Assembly: GCF_034651555.1 (NCBI RefSeq)
Contig: NZ_JAYEEQ010000003.1
Coordinates: 211,274-275,273, forward strand
Origin: Aurantibrevibacter litoralis
GTDB taxonomy: Bacteria; Bacteroidota; Bacteroidia; Flavobacteriales; Flavobacteriaceae
DNA length: 64,000 bases
Direction: 5' to 3'
Positions 51,916 to 60,929 of this stretch are shown here, piece after piece. Made by a program: the position numbers and the translations under genes. The notes beneath the pieces were generated by a model. The model saw only the letters and a list, made by a program, of their open reading frames with translations, had not been told where the DNA came from and made no database searches. Numbering within the stretch: position 1 is the first letter of the stretch; every line of letters begins with the position of its first letter.

Positions 51916-51923
51916 TATTTTTG
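51916..51923 (+). promoter_or_regulatory. -7 box upstream of ung
   Basis: TATTTTTG, exact, 24 bases before the ATG at 51948. No TTG at the expected spacing. The rest of 51665-51915 shows nothing recognisable. Confidence 0.35.
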
Positions 51924-51947
51924 AAGGTAACTAAGTGAGTTGTGAAC

Positions 51948-52613
51948 ATGAAAATACACCTTCATAACAGTTGGGAGCCTTACCTTGGAGATGAACTGAA
52001 ACAACCCTATTTTTTGGCGTTATCCAGCTTTTTGAAAAAGGAATACAGCACTTATCCTTGCTACCCTAATGAAGACGCTATTTTTGCTGCTTTTAACCAC
52101 TGCACCTTCGAAAACACCAAAGTGGTTATTATTGGTCAGGATCCGTACCACGGAATCAATCAGGCACACGGACTGTGTTTTTCGGTACCGGAGACTGTTC
52201 CGCATCCTCCTTCTTTAATCAACATCTTTAAGGAATTACAGACCGATCTGGGCAAACCGTATCCTATAAGTGGTAATTTAACCCATTGGGCAACGCAAGG
52301 CGTTCTCTTGCTGAACGCCACCCTCACCGTACGTGCTCAGGAAGCCGGAAGCCATCAGCACAAGGGATGGGAAATCTTTACGGATAAGGTCATTACAACC
52401 CTTTCCCAAGAAAAAGAGGGTCTTGTATTCCTCCTTTGGGGTGGCTTTGCCAAAAAAAAATCTATTTTAATCGATTCCACAAAACATCGAGTATTAACTT
52501 CCGGTCACCCTTCGCCATTGAGTGCGAATCGCGGTTTTTGGTTTGGCAATGGTCATTTCAGTAAAACCAATGCGATACTACGGCAAAAGGGTATCAAAGA
52601 AATACAGTGGTAA
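51948..52613 (+). CDS. ung: Uracil-DNA glycosylase, family 1
   Basis: 221 residues from the ATG at 51948; a GTG two codons upstream is also possible. It removes uracil from DNA as the first step of base-excision repair. The catalytic water-activating loop is VVIIGQDPYHGINQAHGLCFS (Asp in GQDPYH), the Pro-rich loop is PHPPSLINIFKEL, and the Leu-intercalation loop is HPSPLSANRGFWFGNGHF. All key residues are intact, and the length matches the family. Confidence 0.95.
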   Translation: MKIHLHNSWEPYLGDELKQPYFLALSSFLKKEYSTYPCYPNEDAIFAAFNHCTFENTKVVIIGQDPYHGINQAHGLCFSVPETVPHPPSLINIFKELQTDLGKPYPISGNLTHWATQGVLLLNATLTVRAQEAGSHQHKGWEIFTDKVITTLSQEKEGLVFLLWGGFAKKKSILIDSTKHRVLTSGHPSPLSANRGFWFGNGHFSKTNAILRQKGIKEIQW

Positions 52614-52621
52614 TGCTTCTT

Positions 52622-53023
52622 TTAATGTAGCGAATCTAAGGGCTCAGAGCGCAGTAAAGGTAAAGGTTGAATATCGCTTTTAATGCGGATGTATTCTTCC
52701 AAACGAAAGCGTTCTAAAATATCAGCCATTTCAGACGTTTCCTGAGCGGATAGTCGTTCTAAATAATAGCGCTTTTTTCTTGGCGAAAAATCGGTATCGA
52801 GCACCGCCTTTTGTCGAATTAAATATTCAGCTACCTTTTCCTGAAATGCCAGTGCCTGATCTACCCCCATAACCAATCGCGGTTGGTACTGTGCTGTTAT
52901 TCTTACCGCTTCAGCCCTAATAAATTGATTGCTCTTTTGCACATATGGATCTTGTCCAAAACAGAGATGGATCCATAATAGACATAGGTGGGTTATCCCT
53001 TTTGTTAAAATCCAATTTTTCAT
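52622..53023 (-). CDS. Small exported protein of unknown function
   Basis: 133 residues with a signal peptide (TKGITHLCLLWIHLCFG, cut near FGQDP). The mature part is predicted helical and strongly charged (RAEAVRITAQYQPRLVMGVDQALAFQEKVAEYLIRQKAVLD, here split by eye into two helices). No family is recognised. It is convergent with ung, 8 bases from its stop, and no terminator separates them. It is probably periplasmic. Confidence 0.6.
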   Translation of the reverse strand: MKNWILTKGITHLCLLWIHLCFGQDPYVQKSNQFIRAEAVRITAQYQPRLVMGVDQALAFQEKVAEYLIRQKAVLDTDFSPRKKRYYLERLSAQETSEMADILERFRLEEYIRIKSDIQPLPLLRSEPLDSLH

Positions 53024-53198
53024 CCCTATACCGTTTTATAAATCAATGCAAATTGGCCTTTCGCAACTTCATATCTTTTTTTGTCCTGAATCATGGGGTC
53101 TTGGTTTTTCCCAGTATCACTAGGCGTAGGATGCTAAAAAGCGAATGCGACGTACAACAAAATTAAAAAATAAGAAATCAGTTGTAGCGCTTAAAATT

Positions 53199-54050
53199 TT
53201 AAAGTTTTTCTAAAATTTTATCAGCTGCTATTCGATGCGGAATTAACTTTAAATCAAGTAATTTAGATTGCACATTATCAATAACTTTAGAAGATATTTG
53301 TTTTTGACTCCACCGTGTACTGCCGAGCCATTTTTGAATGTCTTCTAGCGCCAGGTCATACCTATTTGCCATGGTTCGATCGATACTGGGAATGATCTTA
53401 AATTCGGTAGTATAACGATTAATCACCTCTAAAATATGCCGGAGCGTATCCTTGTTTTGGTCTAGAAAACGATTTGTGGCGGCTATAACAAAGCAGGGCC
53501 AGGGGGTTGGACAGTCCCCTAAACGACGAAAAAGATGCCGATCTACCAGAGGTTTGGTAGTGAAGTGCTCCCACATAAAATAATCCGCTCGTCCTTCCGT
53601 TAATGCCTCAACGGCACCCTCAATATCGTTAACGACCTCAAATTGAAGTTCTTGAAAGTTCCATTGTTGCTGTTGGGCGTGTACATAGGCCATAAGATGA
53701 CTGCCACTGCCAAATCTGCTAATAGCTACTTTGGCATCGGCCAATTCCGTAAGGGTCTTAAATCTACTTTTTTCTCCTACATGAATACCCCATAAAAGGG
53801 GCGAGGCAATATATTCCTGCACAATTTTTGCCGAAGTACCATCACTTATGCTTTTTACAATTCCTTCAGTAAGAATAATGGCAAGATCAGTTTCATCCGC
53901 TTGTAGCATGCTACTCATTCTTCCGGTGCCTTCAGGGATATCCTTCCACTGAAGATCAATGCCGCGTTCTTCGAAGGCACCTTCATCTATAGCCAATTGC
54001 CATGGAAAATTAAAATGCTCGGGAACCCCAATGATCGTTACTTTATGCAC
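53199..54050 (-). CDS. Cytoplasmic periplasmic-binding-protein-like protein (CA3427-type family)
   Basis: 283 residues with GTG start. It has the type 2 periplasmic-binding-protein fold of NMT1/SsuA-like proteins, but no signal peptide or lipobox: it starts directly at TIIGVPEHFNFPWQLAIDEG. Conserved blocks are GTGRMSSMLQADETDLAIILTEG, SPLLWGIHVG, AISRFGSGSHLMAYV and FMWEHFTTKP. These agree with my recollection of the family of Candida CA3427, a binding-protein fold without transporter. No ABC transporter genes are near. It is the last gene after DUF1835 and a nucleoside phosphorylase, which suggests a nucleoside- or pyrimidine-like ligand. Confidence 0.78.
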   Translation of the reverse strand: MHKVTIIGVPEHFNFPWQLAIDEGAFEERGIDLQWKDIPEGTGRMSSMLQADETDLAIILTEGIVKSISDGTSAKIVQEYIASPLLWGIHVGEKSRFKTLTELADAKVAISRFGSGSHLMAYVHAQQQQWNFQELQFEVVNDIEGAVEALTEGRADYFMWEHFTTKPLVDRHLFRRLGDCPTPWPCFVIAATNRFLDQNKDTLRHILEVINRYTTEFKIIPSIDRTMANRYDLALEDIQKWLGSTRWSQKQISSKVIDNVQSKLLDLKLIPHRIAADKILEKL

Positions 54051-54164
54051 TCCTATAAATTTAAGTTAAACGGTTAATTTTAAATGCTACACCATGTTAG
54101 TCTATAGCGCTAACGCTTTAAAAAGGCGATTTCCTTTAATACAGTAAGGCTTTCGATGCTATTT

Positions 54165-55037
54165 TTAATGAGCCGTAAGCCTTTCCAAGGCATACATTAT
54201 AAGCCGATCTATTGCTTTTTCCGGGTTTTTAGAAAATTGCCCTGTATTCCGGTTGGCCAAAATACAATTGAGCGATACAGCCCTATGTCCTAATAGTTTT
54301 GAAAGTCCGTATATGCCCGAGGTTTCCATCTCCATATTGGTAATGCGCATTCCGTTATAGGTAAATGCAGTCATTTTTTTGTTTAAATCGGCATCTGATG
54401 TTTCTAATCGCAAACGCCTTCCTTGGGGACCGTAAAACCCGACATTGGTGGCGGTACAACCTAACTTAATTTTATCCGATTGCAATTGAGTCGCAAGATC
54501 TGCATCAAAGTAAGTAACGTAAGGCTTGGATTTTGAAACAGGCCAATGCATTTGGGACACAAAGGCGTCTTCTATTTCCGGATAACGAACCGATTCACTT
54601 TTATAATAATGAAGCAAACTATCGAGCCCTACAGCATATTCGCTCATCAAAAAAGAATCTACCGGTATGTCTTGCTGTATGGCTCCCGAAGTACCTATGC
54701 GAATAATATCTAAAGCGGTATGTCGTTTGAAGGTGCTGCGTGTGGAAAAATCAATATTGACTAAAGCATCTAACTCATTTAGCACAATATCGATATTATC
54801 GGTGCCAATGCCTGTAGAAATCACCGTAATACGTTTTTTATTTAGGATTCCTGTATGGGTGATAAACTCTCTTTTGTGCTTTCGAACCTCAACCGTGTCG
54901 AAATAACGAGAAACCATTGCTACACGATCAGGGTCGCCTACGGTAATTACCAATGGGGCTAACTCTGAAGAGTGCAAATTAAGATGATAAATACTGTTGT
55001 CCGGATTAAGAACGAGCTCCGAGGCACCTAAATGCAT
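54165..55037 (-). CDS. Nucleoside phosphorylase (uridine/purine phosphorylase superfamily)
   Basis: 290 residues, phosphorolysis of nucleosides to base and ribose-1-phosphate. The phosphate-binding GDPDRVAMVSRYFD, the DIIRIGTSGAIQQDIP region and the base-site signature NMEMETSGIYGLSKLLGH with its Glu pair are present. Both NP-1 family blocks (TGIGTDNIDIVLNEL and the signature) are intact. It is one base after the DUF1835 gene and 114 bases before the binding-protein-like gene, so they likely share a transcript. Whether uridine or a purine is the substrate cannot be decided by eye. Confidence 0.85.
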   Translation of the reverse strand: MHLGASELVLNPDNSIYHLNLHSSELAPLVITVGDPDRVAMVSRYFDTVEVRKHKREFITHTGILNKKRITVISTGIGTDNIDIVLNELDALVNIDFSTRSTFKRHTALDIIRIGTSGAIQQDIPVDSFLMSEYAVGLDSLLHYYKSESVRYPEIEDAFVSQMHWPVSKSKPYVTYFDADLATQLQSDKIKLGCTATNVGFYGPQGRRLRLETSDADLNKKMTAFTYNGMRITNMEMETSGIYGLSKLLGHRAVSLNCILANRNTGQFSKNPEKAIDRLIMYALERLTAH

Positions 55038-55038
55038 G

Positions 55039-55971
55039 TTATAACTTTAGGATGCGATTCGTTTCTGTATTGTAGAGAAAATTGTATTTTAAAGCACCTC
55101 CCAAATAGGAATCGTTTTCCTGAATACAGGCGTAATAACTGGTTTTTCCTTCTAGGATTTCCTTGCCTTTTTTGGTGAGTCGCACCGGATTGAAGTTGGT
55201 GAAAAGGGGTTTTAATTTTGTTACGATTCGCTCGTATTGCGTATCACTAAAGCCATATAACCCTTGATTTCCTAGGACTGTGGACATTAATTCTGTTTTG
55301 GATTTTGGTTTTTTAGAAACAGCCAAATCCAGAATATTATGTTCTACACGGTTCAACCCATTTTTTATCGATGGAAATCGCATCAAGTGTGCCCGAAGTG
55401 CGTCCGATAGATATTCAAATTGAAAGCCCTCGAAATCGGTTAAATTCTGAATGCGAATAGGATTGTCGCTACAATACAACTGCCACACATAATCGGCATA
55501 CTCTATGTCGTCTTGGGTGAGTAATACTTTATTATTATGTAGTTCAAGTATTTGATTGTCAGTAAGATCAGACAATTGATATAAGGTGTTACTCTCATCT
55601 ATTTTTCCACTACAAGCCAAATAGATTTCTGCATATTTTCGATGGTTTTTTAACCAACTTAATACGGCCAACATATTGATCTGACAAAATAAATCGTATT
55701 CAAACCACAATACAATTTGGTCTTGCTGCTTGTGATTGCAAAGGGATCGGTACTCCTTTAGTGTTTTTTCTACGTACCAATTCTTGGATATTTTGTAGGT
55801 TTTATGAAGAAAATCAAAGCGGGTTTTCCAAAATGATTCACTTCCTACGTTGGTCTCCGTTTTGCCTTCACACAGCATCTCTCGCCATGTAATTATGTCT
55901 CCTTTAAAGTTAAGGGATTTTAGTTTTTGGGTGAAAACATCACCATTTGTAATGTGCAACTGGGAACTCAT
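55039..55971 (-). CDS. DUF1835 domain protein
   Basis: 310 residues. The N-terminal DUF1835 region (LHITNGDVFTQKLKSLNFKGDIITWREMLCEG, here read in two halves) holds the GD and WREML motifs. The family also has a DUF3658-like C-terminal half, here VRLTKKGKEILEGKTSYYACIQENDSYLGG, in which I see no enzyme motif. Function unknown. It heads an operon with the nucleoside phosphorylase, and a full promoter lies upstream in the end of the SUI1 gene. Confidence 0.75.
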   Translation of the reverse strand: MSSQLHITNGDVFTQKLKSLNFKGDIITWREMLCEGKTETNVGSESFWKTRFDFLHKTYKISKNWYVEKTLKEYRSLCNHKQQDQIVLWFEYDLFCQINMLAVLSWLKNHRKYAEIYLACSGKIDESNTLYQLSDLTDNQILELHNNKVLLTQDDIEYADYVWQLYCSDNPIRIQNLTDFEGFQFEYLSDALRAHLMRFPSIKNGLNRVEHNILDLAVSKKPKSKTELMSTVLGNQGLYGFSDTQYERIVTKLKPLFTNFNPVRLTKKGKEILEGKTSYYACIQENDSYLGGALKYNFLYNTETNRILKL

Positions 55972-56024
55972 ATCGGTTGTTGTTGTTGGTAGGAACTTTA
56001 AAAGTACTGTTTAAAACTAAAATT

Positions 56025-56055
56025 CAAAAATAATTAACAAAAAACTAACCTCCAA
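56025..56055 (-). promoter_or_regulatory. Consensus promoter of the DUF1835 operon
   Basis: On the minus strand: TTG (56053-56055, inside the end of the SUI1 gene), a 20-base spacer and TATTTTTG (56025-56032). The ATG lies 53 bases downstream. Confidence 0.6.
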
Positions 56056-56374
56056 CCCTTTTTACACTAAATCCTTTATCTTTTAGTATGGCCATGATGT
56101 TATCCCGAAAATCCCCTTGTATAATGATAGCACCGTCTTTAAACGTGCCCCCTACACTTAGTTTCGTTTTTAGTTCTTTGGCTAGTTTTTTAAAATCGTC
56201 ATCGGCTCCGGAATACCCCTCTATTATAGTAATGGGTTTCCCCTTCCGTTTTTCGTATTTGCAAATGATAGGATCTTCTTGAAGCCAAATTTCCGATTTT
56301 TGTGCGGTAGTTTCTTCCTCAGCGTCTACGTTTTGTTCCGGAAACAAATTTTTAAGCTGGTTCTTTAAATCCAT
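56045..56374 (-). CDS. SUI1/eIF1-like translation factor (YciH family)
   Basis: 109 residues. The C-terminal 75 residues are a SUI1 fold (RKGKPITIIEGYSGADDDFKKLAKELKTKLSVGGTFKDGAI read in short blocks, IIIQGDFRDNIMAILKDKGF, KRVGG). Homologues bind near the ribosomal P site and influence start-codon fidelity. The N-terminal 30 residues are acidic and disordered. It starts 3 bases after the 2OG-type oxygenase stop, so both are one operon. Its stop sits just after the promoter of the next operon. Confidence 0.88.
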   Translation of the reverse strand: MDLKNQLKNLFPEQNVDAEEETTAQKSEIWLQEDPIICKYEKRKGKPITIIEGYSGADDDFKKLAKELKTKLSVGGTFKDGAIIIQGDFRDNIMAILKDKGFSVKRVGG

Positions 56375-56377
56375 ACG

Positions 56378-57328
56378 TTACCCTTTTATCAATCCTAATT
56401 CGATAAGACGTTCATGTAAAAATGCACCTGCAGTAATGTCCTCGTACCGTTTGGGATGTGCGGCATCTATACAATGCGGTAAACAATGTAAGGGCATTTC
56501 GCTAATGGGATGCATAAAGAAGGGAATGGAATACCGAGAAGTACCCCATAATTCTCGGGGTGGATTAATGACCTGATGTATGGTCGATTTTAATTTATTG
56601 TTGGTAAGTCTCGAAAGCATATCTCCTACATTAATCATTAACTCATCAGGCTGTGCGATGGCATCAATCCATTCCCCACGATTATTTCGCACTTGAAGTC
56701 CCTTTCCTTGTGCACCCATTAATAAGGTAATCAAATTTATATCGCCATGCGCTGCAGCGCGGACTGCATTTTTGGGTTCACTAGTAATCGGGGGATAATG
56801 TATAGGTCGCAATATCGAATTTCCGTTTGCAATATAGGGATCAAAATACCTTTCTTCTAATTGTAAATGAAGTGACAAGGCGCGGAGGACATATTTAGCC
56901 GTCTTTTCGAGCATTTTATAGGCCTTTTTTCCAACCTCATTAAACGCCGGAAGTTCTTTAACGAAGACATTTGGAGGATATTCCTGCGCTAATTTTTCGT
57001 CATTTTCTACATATTGTCCAAAATGCCAAAACTCCTTTAAGTCGCCTTCTTTTTTGCCTTTTGCGTGTTCCTTTCCAAATGAAGTATAGCCTCGCTGTCC
57101 ACCAATACCGGGAATCTCATAGGCATCCTTTACCTCCTGAGGCAAATTAAAAAAGGCTTTGATCGCTGCATACAAATCTGCAACCAACTGTTCGGAAAGA
57201 AAATGACCTTTTAAGGCCACAAACCCTATTTCTTCAAACGCATTACCAATTTCTTTGGTAAACTTTTCCTTTCTTAACGGTACACCGGATATAAAATCCT
57301 GCAGATCCACACTCGGAATGCCACTCAT
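56378..57328 (-). CDS. Isopenicillin N synthase-family 2OG-Fe(II) oxygenase
   Basis: 316 residues from the ATG at 57328; a GTG three codons upstream is possible. The double-stranded beta-helix has the iron ligands AAHGDINLITLLMG (HxD) and STIHQVINPP (distal His) and the 2-oxoglutarate Arg in SRYSIPFF (RxS). The N-terminal DIOX_N-type domain begins PSVDLQDFISG and ends GGQRGYTSFGKE. It is a soluble oxygenase; substrate unknown. It is in a two-gene operon with a SUI1-type factor. Two exact CAAAATTA boxes (minus-strand TAATTTTG) lie at 57349-57356 and 57359-57366. Confidence 0.85.
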   Translation of the reverse strand: MSGIPSVDLQDFISGVPLRKEKFTKEIGNAFEEIGFVALKGHFLSEQLVADLYAAIKAFFNLPQEVKDAYEIPGIGGQRGYTSFGKEHAKGKKEGDLKEFWHFGQYVENDEKLAQEYPPNVFVKELPAFNEVGKKAYKMLEKTAKYVLRALSLHLQLEERYFDPYIANGNSILRPIHYPPITSEPKNAVRAAAHGDINLITLLMGAQGKGLQVRNNRGEWIDAIAQPDELMINVGDMLSRLTNNKLKSTIHQVINPPRELWGTSRYSIPFFMHPISEMPLHCLPHCIDAAHPKRYEDITAGAFLHERLIELGLIKG

Positions 57329-57348
57329 AGTACTCACTTTAGTTTATT

Positions 57349-57366
57349 CAAAATTAAGCAAAATTA
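57349..57366 (-). promoter_or_regulatory. Two tandem -7 boxes for the oxygenase-SUI1 operon
   Basis: Minus-strand TAATTTTG occurs at 57349-57356 and again at 57359-57366, ten bases apart. Either could serve the ATG at 57328. Neither has a spaced TTG. Confidence 0.4.
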
Positions 57367-57448
57367 TGAAGAATGGCACTACAGCATCTAAGCTCATTTT
57401 AATGGATAGTTTTTGCTAATTTTACATCGCTTTTAAGATGTTACTTTT

Positions 57449-59425
57449 ATGCGCTATACAGGTTTTGAGGTTCCTTTTGAAATTCAGCTCGATCTTTACA
57501 AATCGATGTTAAAATCGAGAATGATCGAAGAAAAAATGTTAATTCTACTGCGGCAAGGCAAAATTTCCAAGTGGTTTAGTGGCATTGGGCAAGAAGCAAT
57601 TTCCATTGGCGTGACCACAGCACTAGATGCCACAGAATACATTTTGCCTATGCATCGTAACCTTGGTGTTTTTACAACCCGAAATATTCCACTCTACCGT
57701 CTTTTTGCGCAATGGCAAGGCAAATTAAGTGGTTTTAGCAAAGGGCGTGACCGCAGTTTTCATTTTGGCACCCAAGCCTTTAAAATTGTGGGAATGATTT
57801 CGCACTTAGGCCCCCAATTGGGAGTTGCCAATGGTATTGCTTTAGGGCATTTGCTTAAAAAGGAAAAAAAGGTAACAGCCGTGTTTACCGGGGAAGGAGG
57901 CACTAGTCAAGGCGATTTTCACGAGGCATTAAATGTGGCTTCAGTATGGGAGTTACCCGTTTTGTTCTGCATTGAAAACAATGGGTACGGACTATCTACC
58001 CCTACCAATGAACAATACCGATGTAGGCAATTGGCAGATAAGGGTATTGGCTATGGCATGGAGTCCTATGTGATTAACGGAAACAATATTTTGGAAGTCT
58101 ATTCAAAAATAAAGGAACTCAGCCAAAGTATGCGCCATAATCCACGTCCTGTTTTATTAGAATTCTTAACCTTTAGAATGCGAGGACATGAAGAAGCAAG
58201 TGGCATTAAATATGTGCCGGAAACACTATTAAATGATTGGGCAGCAAAAGACCCTATACAGAATTACGAAAAATTTCTATTGGAGAACGGAAGTATTCAA
58301 GAAGCGGATATTAACGACATTAAGAAAGAATTTCAGGTAGCGATTGATCAAAATTTACAGCAGGCTTTTGAAGAGGATGAGGTTTCTTTTAATGAAACTA
58401 ATGAATTAAGTGATGTATTCCAAAAATTTGAATACAAGCAATATAAACCAAATAATAGCACCTTAAATATTAGGCTTGTCGATGCCATTTCTCAAGGTTT
58501 AAAACAATCCATGGAGAAACATGATAATTTAGTGCTCATGGGTCAGGATATTGCCGACTATGGTGGCGTTTTTAAAATTACGGAGGGTTTTGTAGAAGCG
58601 TTTGGCAAGGAAAGAGTTAGGAACACTCCGTTGTGCGAGTCCGGTATTATAGCCGCAGCCATAGGGCTGTCTATGAACGGCATGAAAGCGATGGTTGAAA
58701 TGCAATTTGCAGATTTTGTGAGTACAGGTTTTAATCCTATCGTTAATTATGCAGCCAAATTACATTACCGATGGCATGAAAAAGCCGATGTGGTCATTAG
58801 AATGCCTTGTGGTGCCGGAGTGGGGGCAGGGCCATTTCACTCCCAAACCAATGAAGCCTGGTTTACAAAAACGCCCGGATTAAAGGTGGTATACCCGGCT
58901 TTTCCCTATGATGCCAAAGGATTGCTAGCTACTGCAATAAATGATCCTAATCCCGTGTTATTTTTTGAACACAAGGCCTTGTACCGAAGTTTCTACCAAG
59001 AAGTTCCCACCGACTATTATACCCTGCCTTTTGGCAAAGCAAGTCTAATAAAAGAAGGGGAGGCCGTTACGATCGTATCCTTTGGCGCCGGAGTACACTG
59101 GGCATTGGAAACCTTAGCGAAAAATCCTGAAATACAAGCCGATCTCATCGACTTACGAACGCTACAACCCTTGGACACAGAAGCAATATACCGTTCGGCA
59201 CGTAAAACAGGGCGATTGGTTATTTTGCAAGAAGACAGTCTTTTTGGAGGTATTGCCAGCGATATATCGGCCTTGGTCATGGAGCATTGTTTTGAATATC
59301 TCGATGCGCCTGTACGACGTGTTGGTAGTTTGGAGACACCTATTCCTTTCGCAAAATCATTAGAGAACGGTTATCTTCCGAAGCAACGTTTTGAAAAAGT
59401 ACTGGCCGAAGTTTTGGCATATTAA
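57449..59425 (+). CDS. Fused E1 alpha/beta 2-oxoacid dehydrogenase
   Basis: 658 residues in which the two E1 subunits of a branched-chain-type 2-oxoacid dehydrogenase are joined. Residues 1-320 are the alpha part with the TPP motif FTGEGGTSQGDFHEALNVAS ... NNGYG near 150-180. Residues 340-658 are the beta part (VLMGQDIADYGGVFKITEGF, RNTPLCESGIIAAAIGLSMNG, VVIRMPCGAGVGAGPFHSQT, LFFEHKALYR), ending LPKQRFEKVLAEVLAY. It decarboxylates 2-oxoacids and passes the acyl group to an E2 lipoyl enzyme not in the window. The fusion is usual in Bacteroidota. Confidence 0.9.
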   Translation: MRYTGFEVPFEIQLDLYKSMLKSRMIEEKMLILLRQGKISKWFSGIGQEAISIGVTTALDATEYILPMHRNLGVFTTRNIPLYRLFAQWQGKLSGFSKGRDRSFHFGTQAFKIVGMISHLGPQLGVANGIALGHLLKKEKKVTAVFTGEGGTSQGDFHEALNVASVWELPVLFCIENNGYGLSTPTNEQYRCRQLADKGIGYGMESYVINGNNILEVYSKIKELSQSMRHNPRPVLLEFLTFRMRGHEEASGIKYVPETLLNDWAAKDPIQNYEKFLLENGSIQEADINDIKKEFQVAIDQNLQQAFEEDEVSFNETNELSDVFQKFEYKQYKPNNSTLNIRLVDAISQGLKQSMEKHDNLVLMGQDIADYGGVFKITEGFVEAFGKERVRNTPLCESGIIAAAIGLSMNGMKAMVEMQFADFVSTGFNPIVNYAAKLHYRWHEKADVVIRMPCGAGVGAGPFHSQTNEAWFTKTPGLKVVYPAFPYDAKGLLATAINDPNPVLFFEHKALYRSFYQEVPTDYYTLPFGKASLIKEGEAVTIVSFGAGVHWALETLAKNPEIQADLIDLRTLQPLDTEAIYRSARKTGRLVILQEDSLFGGIASDISALVMEHCFEYLDAPVRRVGSLETPIPFAKSLENGYLPKQRFEKVLAEVLAY

Positions 59426-59487
59426 AATTTTATTATAATTGTGAGATATCTCATGCAATTAAACACACTGTAGTCCTGTTAAAGAAC

Positions 59488-59495
59488 TATTTTTG
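59488..59495 (+). promoter_or_regulatory. -7 box upstream of the lipocalin-like gene
   Basis: TATTTTTG, exact, 41 bases before the ATG. A 10-base palindrome GAGATATCTC lies just upstream, near 59445. Confidence 0.35.
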
Positions 59496-59536
59496 ACTTA
59501 CGAACGTATATCGATTAACAATTAAACTTTTTAAAG

Positions 59537-60016
59537 ATGCATTTAAAAAAAAATTTTCTTTTTCTGGGGATTAGTTTCCTGCTAGTTACCTCATGTTCTA
59601 TTTCCAAAGGTGCCCGCGTAGATCGGAATGTACTCGATGGCAATTGGGTTCTGAGTCAAATATCATACGAAGGAAATCAGGGTAAATTCAAATCCGTAAT
59701 CTTCAACGATGCCGAGGATACTTGCTTCGAGGGCAGCAACTGGTTTTTTAGACACAATAACAGCACGGGCACCTACAGCCTTAATAATTCGTGTGGTGCC
59801 ACTACCCGTTACATTCGTTGGTCCGTAGTAGAACGACCGGGCACCAACAACCAGCTTCAGTTTAAATTTACTGATGATAAATTCCGAGATATTTCGGGAG
59901 GGTTAGGGTATCGTCTCGACATCACCTCATTAGGCGAACAGAATATGACCCTAAAATCTAATGTTTCGGTAGATGGGGAGCCAATTACCTTAGTCTATCA
60001 ATTTTATAAAAATTAA
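59537..60016 (+). CDS. Lipocalin-like lipoprotein
   Basis: 159 residues. A signal peptide ends LLVTSC (Cys20), a lipobox. The mature part is a single beta-barrel typical of flavobacterial lipocalin-like proteins: LDGNWVLSQISYEGNQGKF near 33, then GSNWFFRHNNSTGTYSLNN and ITSLGEQNMTLKSNVSVDG. Such proteins bind hydrophobic ligands or have structural roles in the envelope. A two-gene unit with the OmpA-family lipoprotein 124 bp downstream is plausible. Confidence 0.8.
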   Translation: MHLKKNFLFLGISFLLVTSCSISKGARVDRNVLDGNWVLSQISYEGNQGKFKSVIFNDAEDTCFEGSNWFFRHNNSTGTYSLNNSCGATTRYIRWSVVERPGTNNQLQFKFTDDKFRDISGGLGYRLDITSLGEQNMTLKSNVSVDGEPITLVYQFYKN

Positions 60017-60140
60017 AGATTATATTTTACATCAAGACAGAACAAGAAGTATACGCAAAACAAAATGTGTAGTAGCGAAATCCATTTCTGTATTAAGTTT
60101 AGCAGGAATAAAACAAATAATAAACATTAAAAAAAAGCAG

Positions 60141-60842
60141 ATGAAAAGTAATTTAAAAAAAGGTTTTGCCCTAAGTGTTGCAGTAGTACTACTCCTAGGC
60201 TGCGATGCCATACAAAATGCAAATAATGCCCAAAAAGGAGGTGTTATCGGTGCCGGCGGAGGTGCTATTCTAGGCGCCATAATCGGGAACAATATAGGAA
60301 AAGGCGGGAATGGTGAGTTGGGTGCGGTTATCGGTGGTGTTGTTGGCGGGGGTGCCGGAGTTCTAATTGGCCGAAAAATGGACCGACAAGCGGAACGTAT
60401 TGAGGAAGAAATTCCGGGTGCTCAAGTAGAACGGTTAGATAATGGTATTGTAGTAACCTTTGATGAAAATAGTGGTGTGTATTTTGACACCAACAAGCAT
60501 AATATTAATGCAGCTTCGCAAGTGACCCTCGATAAATTAGCGGGCATCTTGGCCGAATATCCAGATACAAATGTTTTGGTGGTAGGACATACCGATAGTA
60601 CCGGCCCGGACGATTATAACATGACCTTATCGAAACAAAGAGCACAATCGGTTACCAATTATTTTACACAACAGAAAGGCTTGGTTTCTTCGCGCTTTAC
60701 TACTAACTGGTTTGGTGAAACCCAACCTTTACATGATAATGGCACCGCCGAAGGAAGATCTAAAAATAGAAGGGTAAATCTCGCTATTTTACCTAATGAG
60801 CGTATGATAGAAGACGCCAAAAAAGAATCAGGAAGCAACTAG
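60141..60842 (+). CDS. OmpA-family lipoprotein with glycine zipper
   Basis: 233 residues. A signal peptide ends VVLLLGC (Cys21), a lipobox. Residues 32-80 are a glycine-zipper membrane segment (GGVIGAGGGAILGAIIGNNIG, GGVVGGGAGVLIGRKMDRQAE). Residues 100-220 are the OmpA C-terminal peptidoglycan-binding domain (FDTNKHNINAASQVTLDKLA, VVGHTDSTGPDDYN, RAQSVTNYF, GRSKNRRVNLAI). It anchors the outer membrane to the cell wall. A clear terminator follows. Confidence 0.93.
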   Translation: MKSNLKKGFALSVAVVLLLGCDAIQNANNAQKGGVIGAGGGAILGAIIGNNIGKGGNGELGAVIGGVVGGGAGVLIGRKMDRQAERIEEEIPGAQVERLDNGIVVTFDENSGVYFDTNKHNINAASQVTLDKLAGILAEYPDTNVLVVGHTDSTGPDDYNMTLSKQRAQSVTNYFTQQKGLVSSRFTTNWFGETQPLHDNGTAEGRSKNRRVNLAILPNERMIEDAKKESGSN

Positions 60843-60874
60843 ATATAGAAAAATTTTGCAATTTTAAAAGCTAC

Positions 60875-60903
60875 AAAACCCCAATGTTACTATTGGGGTT
60901 TTT
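60875..60903 (+). terminator. Intrinsic terminator after the OmpA-family gene
   Basis: Stem ACCCCAAT / ATTGGGGT with loop GTTACT, then five T. It lies about 35 bases after the stop. Confidence 0.82.
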
Positions 60904-60929
60904 GCTTTAGAATATGTATCTTCACCTAT

